From assembly GCA_000231825.2 (NCBI GenBank), contig JH720357.1, positions 88,518-152,517 of the forward strand: a stretch of DNA of 64,000 bases, read 5' to 3'. Shown in pieces: positions 59,717 to 64,000 of this stretch (within the stretch, counting starts at the first letter, position 1; the number at the start of each line of letters is the position of its first letter). The stretch is from Tetrahymena elliotti 4EA (lineage: Eukaryota > Ciliophora > Oligohymenophorea > Hymenostomatida > Tetrahymenidae). The position numbers and the translations under genes are program-made. The notes under the pieces were generated by a model that searched no databases, was not told the origin of the DNA, and saw nothing but the letters and a program-made list of their open reading frames with translations.

Positions 59717-60285
59717 GTAAGATCCACCCAATCTCTAGATAAAATGTAATTTAATTAATAATGAAATTAATTTACATAGATTTCTATGGATTTAAGTAAA
59801 TTTCAATAAAGAATAAAAAAAAAATTAAATGATTTTTTTTATTTTAGTAGCTGGCAAGAGTCAAACTTTTCTTTAAAATTTAATTACAAAATTTCAATTG
59901 AATTTTAGGAGACTTATCAAATTTGCTTATGAAAAATAGTTACTGAAATTTTTTATATAAACCCATCTAAATCACCTAACATTTTTTTTATAAAGAAATG
60001 TAAAATTTTAATTGATATTTATTTATCTTTAACGTATTTTATTTTCCAAGTGAGGTATTTACAAAAAAAGCAAAAAAAGAATCTTTTTGTGTGCTATTTT
60101 GTAATATGTGAAAATTTTAATATAAGTATGAAAAAATGAATAATTATTTCCAATGATTGATTCTTTGTAAAGAGTATGGTAGAGAAAAAATTTTTAATTT
60201 TTTTCTTTACAGTTTCAAATTTAAATCTTTAGAGAAAATAATATTCATAATATCCTTTAATATTTAAAATTCTTGAAAAGCTCAG

Positions 60286-60297
60286 TGGTGCAGTTGG
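60286..60297 (+). promoter_or_regulatory. RNA polymerase III box A
   Basis: TGGTGCAGTTGG fits the TRGYNNARNNGG consensus exactly and covers the D arm of the tRNA. Confidence 0.85.
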
Positions 60298-60353
60298 TAA
60301 GCATGCTCGATTTAACAATCCAAATGTCAAGTAAAAGCGTTTCGAGAGACAGA

Positions 60354-60364
60354 GGTTCGAATCC
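60354..60364 (+). promoter_or_regulatory. RNA polymerase III box B
   Basis: GGTTCGAATCC fits the consensus GGTTCGANTCC exactly and covers the T arm. Confidence 0.9.
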
Positions 60365-60375
60365 TCTCTGAGCTA

Positions 60376-60380
60376 TTTTT
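60376..60380 (+). terminator. RNA polymerase III terminator
   Basis: A run of five T one base after the acceptor stem of the intact tRNA. Confidence 0.7.
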
Positions 60381-61338
60381 ATGTTTCCTTTTAAGTTAGC
60401 AAAATTCACTTAAAAAAGTACAGTCAAAAATATTTATATTATTTAAAAGAAGTTTCAAAAGCTTGAAAATAAATAAAAAAAAGAATTTCATTACAAAAAA
60501 TTTTTTCCTCTCACAAAGCTTAATTAATATTTAATAATCACTAATGAATTAATTTCTTTTTACAAGCAAATGATTAAACTAATACTTTCTTACTTATCTA
60601 TTTTTAAATTTCAGACTTATTTTTTAACTTTTCTAATTTATTTTTTTATAAATATTAATAAATTAGATAAATAAATGTAATGTAAAATAATATTTTTTGA
60701 GATGAATATCATGAAGCACCATTACAACATTGAGTGATTTGAATTTATTGGCAAAAAATAAAAAGTTAAACAAAAATTAGAAAAATATTTAACCATTAAA
60801 ATTATTTTGATGTCATTTTATGAAAACATGTATTTAAATTAAAAGCTATATATTAGATTAAATTTATATCTTATAATTTAGGAAATTTACCATTTAGTCT
60901 TATAAAAATAATAAATGTGAAGCTCAACACTTAAGAAAACTGTTTTATATTTGATTCTGCGTATTAAATAGTATTTAAACAATAAATTTATTTATTTTTT
61001 AGAAAGAGCTAACAAAACATCCTTTTGAAATTAAAAAATAGTGTATTTATTATTGACTCTTTAAAATTGACATCAAATAATTGAAATTTATTCTTTTAAT
61101 TTTCTTTTCAATAAAAAATACTTATTTTATGAAATAACTTTAAATTTTTTAATTCAATTATTTAGCCTAATTATTAATAATTAAATAAAATAAAAGAGTT
61201 TAAAAAAATGAATAAATTAATTTTGTAACTCTTTTGTGAAAAAAATTAAAAAATGGAAAAGAACAATTTTGGATTTTGAATTGGATTATTTTCATGTATT
61301 AAAATTTAAAGTATATTTATTAACTAAAATTTTCTAAA

Positions 61339-61434
61339 GGCTCAGTGGTGCAGTTGGTAAGTATTCTAGGTATTGAATCCATCTAGCTGGTGAAAAGCGT
61401 TTCTAGAGATAGAAGTTCTAATCTTCACTGAGCT
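61339..61434 (+). pseudogene. tRNA pseudogene, second copy
   Basis: Same length (96 nt) and order as the gene at 60279-60374. The acceptor stem (GGCTCAG/CTGAGCT, one G-T pair), box A and D arm are kept, and the anticodon stem is CTAGG/TCTAG. The T loop has lost its invariant C-G (TTCTAAT), the T stem has a mismatch, box B is broken and no T-run follows the acceptor. Transcription by polymerase III is therefore unlikely. Confidence 0.75.
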
Positions 61435-61755
61435 ACTTACTGTTTATATTCCCTATTAGGCTAATAAAAAATGCAATCTAAAAAAATAAAAACTTTTGAA
61501 AGAGGTTTCAAAAAATACCTAATAAGAATTGAAAAAATTATCTTTCTAAAAGCTTAACATCTAATAATTGTATGTGTGTTAATTTCTTATTTTTTTATAA
61601 ACAACTTACCTGTCTATTTTTAAATTTCAAACTTATTTTTTAACTCCTCTAATTAGATATATTAATAAATTTTATTCATACATGCATTGAGAAATAATAA
61701 TTTTTTAAGATGATATTGTAAAATACCATTAAAAAATTGAATGATTTGAAAATTT
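61339..61755. repeat. tRNA-containing duplication, copy 2
   Basis: Partner of 60279-60745, displaced by about 1,060 bp, more diverged in the flank than in the tRNA core. Confidence 0.7.
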
Positions 61756-62920
61756 TTGTTATCGCAGCTTACCTATAGATTTTTCTACAATTAAATCAAA
61801 TGAATAACAAAAAATATATTTTATTTTTAATTGATAAATCAAATGGTGAAATAGAAAATTTAACTGGAAGATCAAATATTCTAGTTATTTTTATGAACAA
61901 TTTATATGAAATAATATGAAAATTTAATTAACTAAATATAGCATGAATAACAAATGATTGTATGTATGTTTTAACTAAAATTAGCTTTTGCTATTAAAAA
62001 TTATTTTCAAATTTTGGTTTTTTTTAACTTTTATTTTTAAAAATAATAAAGAGATGGTGTATCTTTATAAGTAAATGAATTATTTTGATGAATAAAAATT
62101 AATTTTATGGTAAATAATAATTTTAAATAAATTTATTAAAGCGAAGAATAAAAATTTTTAAGTAATTATTACATGAATAAGTTTACTTACATTAAACTAC
62201 AAAAATATTTTCTAAAAAATATTTTAACATAATTAAAAAAATAATAAAATATCAGAAAAGTAATACTATTCAGGTATTTATTGAAATGAATTTTTGAACT
62301 AGCTTTATTTAATAGAAATAAATATAAAATAATTATCTAATATAAAATTTATAAAGTAAATAATTCATAGTAATTTCATTTGATGTTTGGTTTGAGGATT
62401 AAATTAATTATATTTCTAATCTTTATATCTTTTTAGAAAATTCTACTTGAATGTAAATTTAACTTACTTGAACGATTGAAAAATTAGATGAATTAATAAT
62501 TGCAAACATATGATTTTGAATGATTAATAAATAGTGATAGTTATAATTACTAAAAATTGACAAAATTTGAATAATTAATTATTTTCTCTCAAAAATAGAA
62601 CAAATAAATGACAAAAGTAATAAATTTTTAAATATTTGAATATTTCATGATATAATATTAATTGTACTTTTTTTATTTAATGTAAAAATTCTTATGCAAA
62701 TTTTGTCAACGCATTATTAGAGTAATTTATGAGTGAAAATGGTTGAAAAGAACTTTGATTTGAAGTATTTGAATGAAGAAAAATTAAATTCTTATTAATA
62801 AAAATATTGAATGGTTGTTTAAAAATTATTAATGTATAATCGATATTATTAGAGTAAATTAAAGCTAAACACCAGTAAAAAGAAAAAAAGAAAAAAAAAA
62901 CTTGAAGTAAGTGACTGTTT
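61756..62920. other. Intergenic region
   Basis: About 1.2 kb, AT-rich, nothing recognised. Confidence 0.5.
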
Positions 62921-64000
62921 ATGTCTGAAAAAAAAGTGGCTGAGAATAAATAGATATAAAACCACTATTATTTTCAAAATCTTAAAAAGGTAAATTTTAC
63001 TTACAAGATTAAGCGAAAATAATCAATAAATATAAAAATAACCATATATTTTTTGGAAGAAAAAATTCAATCTTAAACGAATGAATGACATTTAGTCATA
63101 TATACCTGTGTACTAAAATCAATTAATCTAGATATATTCGATCTTTTTAGATCAATAAATTTTTCAAAGTAATTACTATCTATTCACGAATAAACAAGAT
63201 TAATAGCAAAAATAATTATTGCCTTAATAATCCAATCCATTCATTCATTTATTAATTATTTAATTCATTCATATTTTAATTTAAATATTCATAAAACCTG
63301 AATTAATTTTGTATTACTCTTCATTTTTAATTGTATTTAACACTTGCATTTGGTTGCTAAGAAACTGATTGATTCGCTGAGAGATAAATGGATAGATAAT
63401 TATGCCTTAATAAAAAAACACTTGATTTTCCATATATTTTTTAATGCAAACAAAAACAAGTGAAAGAAATATTAAATAAACAATCTTCTTACTAAAAAAA
63501 CAATATTAATAATAAATATAGTAATTTTTTGTCAAATAAAAGGGAGCTATTAATTACCTACTTCTAATTTGACTTACAAACTCATTAGTACTCCTTACCC
63601 GTTTTCTTCAGATGAAAGCAGCAGGTGCCAGGGAGAATATCAAACAGTTCGCTCCTTCATCAAATAAATTAAATCGAAACGAAGAAGCAGCAGCAGCTGA
63701 AAGTGATTTCAATTCTCTCTAGTAGTAAATGATGCCTTCTGCAAAGAGATCATTTTCAGCAGAAGGTACTGTAAAGAGAGGATCTAAGCTTCGAACTACA
63801 GTGAGAAATGAATTTTTTAATGGTTCAAAGAATACAAATCCAGATGAAGATTCTTAGTAAGATTTATCTTGAGAAATATTTTGATTTAATTTTGTTTATC
63901 ATGTACATTATTATTTATACATTTCATCATAATTAAAAGGTAAAAGAAGACTAATTTGGTTGTATTAAAGAGGTATAATAGTGCTTTTCCCAAAGATTTC
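62921..64000 (+). CDS. 5' part of an unrecognised gene, runs off the right edge
   Basis: Proposed exons: 62921-62989, 63612-63856, 63940-64000. The second exon is clearly coding: KAAGARENIKQFAPSSNKLN then NEEAAAAESDFNSLQQQMM and KRGSKLRTTVRNEFFNGSK, with balanced codons. It splices in phase to a third exon reading KKTNLVVLKRYNSAFPKDF. The first exon (MSEKKVAENKQIQNHYYFQN) is in phase 0 with the second but is separated by a 622-nt intron; the alternative is a start at the ATG 63612-63614 that opens exon two. The visible part is basic, Ser/Ala/Gln-rich and without a known domain. Confidence 0.6.

Larger units (their letters stand above)
60279..60374 (+). tRNA. tRNA gene with 24-nt insertion in the anticodon arm; isotype not assigned
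   Basis: A 96-nt cloverleaf. The acceptor stem is AGCTCAG/CTGAGCT (7 bp), the D arm GTGC/GCAT with loop AGTTGGTAA, the anticodon stem CTCGA/TCGAG, the variable region 4 nt (AGAC) and the T stem AGAGG/CCTCT with loop TTCGAAT. Between the anticodon-stem strands are 31 nt instead of 7, so a 24-nt intron is the natural reading; the short variable region rules out a class II tRNA. Read conventionally, the loop begins TT-TAA-C, which would give anticodon UAA, but C at position 37 is abnormal, so I leave the isotype open. Perfect internal promoters and a T5 terminator suggest an active gene. Confidence 0.8.
60279..60745. repeat. tRNA-containing duplication, copy 1
   Basis: The tRNA and about 370 bp of 3' flank are matched by 61339-61755. 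Shared flank words include GAA/GAGGTTTCAAAA, a TATTTTTAAATTTCA segment followed by ACTTATTTTTTAAC, CTAATT...ATATTAATAAAT, and AATATT/ATATTGTAAAATACCATTA-like sequence. Confidence 0.75.

Noticed and set aside
60279..60374. Class II tRNA (Ser/Leu) with a long variable arm
   Set aside because: The only anticodon stem that pairs requires the extra nucleotides inside the anticodon loop; the variable region is then 4 nt.

Overview
The window is nuclear DNA of a ciliate close to Tetrahymena. The sequence is extremely AT-rich. TAA and TAG occur in frame inside recognisable domains where glutamine is expected (kinase, ribosomal protein eL13, EB1, SET domain), and only TGA ends genes. Introns are mostly 45-100 nt, AT-rich and GT...AG. 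Ordinary-code ORFs are therefore chopped into fragments, so I rebuilt the genes by hand under the ciliate code, joining exons by splice signal and phase. In nearly every case the joined length is a multiple of three. No telomeric repeats, CRISPR arrays or insertion sequences were seen.

Layout, left to right. 1-2184 (-): 3'-truncated gene for a CCCH zinc-finger array fused to a von Willebrand A domain, followed by a duplicated and decayed copy of its 5' end (3142-3417). 4411-8920 (-): Gln-rich / RCC1 propeller / coiled-coil / TKL kinase fusion in 13 exons. 11205-13357 (+): ribosomal protein eL13 with a 1.26-kb first intron. 14481-20631 (-): very large coiled-coil protein. 21463-22965 (-): SMYD-type SET/MYND protein. 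23723-26702 (-): 894-residue Gln/Asn-rich protein. 29158-31783 (+): syntaxin with a 1.57-kb intron inside the SNARE motif. 32236-32787 and 34157-35035 (+): two related single-zinc-finger proteins. 37912-39274 (+): EB1. 39743-40864 (-): EEF1AKMT4-like methyltransferase. 41953-43208 (-): coiled-coil protein. 44687-46741 (-): intronless single-pass membrane or secreted protein with the richest codon use in the window. 50694-51464 (+): protein with a faint scramblase flavour. 51.5-55.3 kb: diverged local repeats with a degraded Cys-rich fragment. 55248-56277 (-): EF-hand protein of axonemal type. 57815-58171 (+): candidate PP1-binding protein. 59.7-61.4 kb: one good and two decayed copies of a tRNA gene with an insertion in the anticodon arm. 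62921-64000 (+): 5' part of an unrecognised gene.

There is no operon logic; genes are individual eukaryotic units. Several products fit cytoskeleton and cilia (EB1, EF-hand axonemal protein, coiled-coil proteins), membrane traffic (syntaxin) or signalling (RCC1-kinase, PP1 partner), but the sequence gives no evidence that they act together. The most unusual items are the CCCH-vWA fusion with its duplicated promoter and 5' end, the RCC1-TKL fusion, the paired CxC zinc-finger proteins and the repeated tRNA locus.
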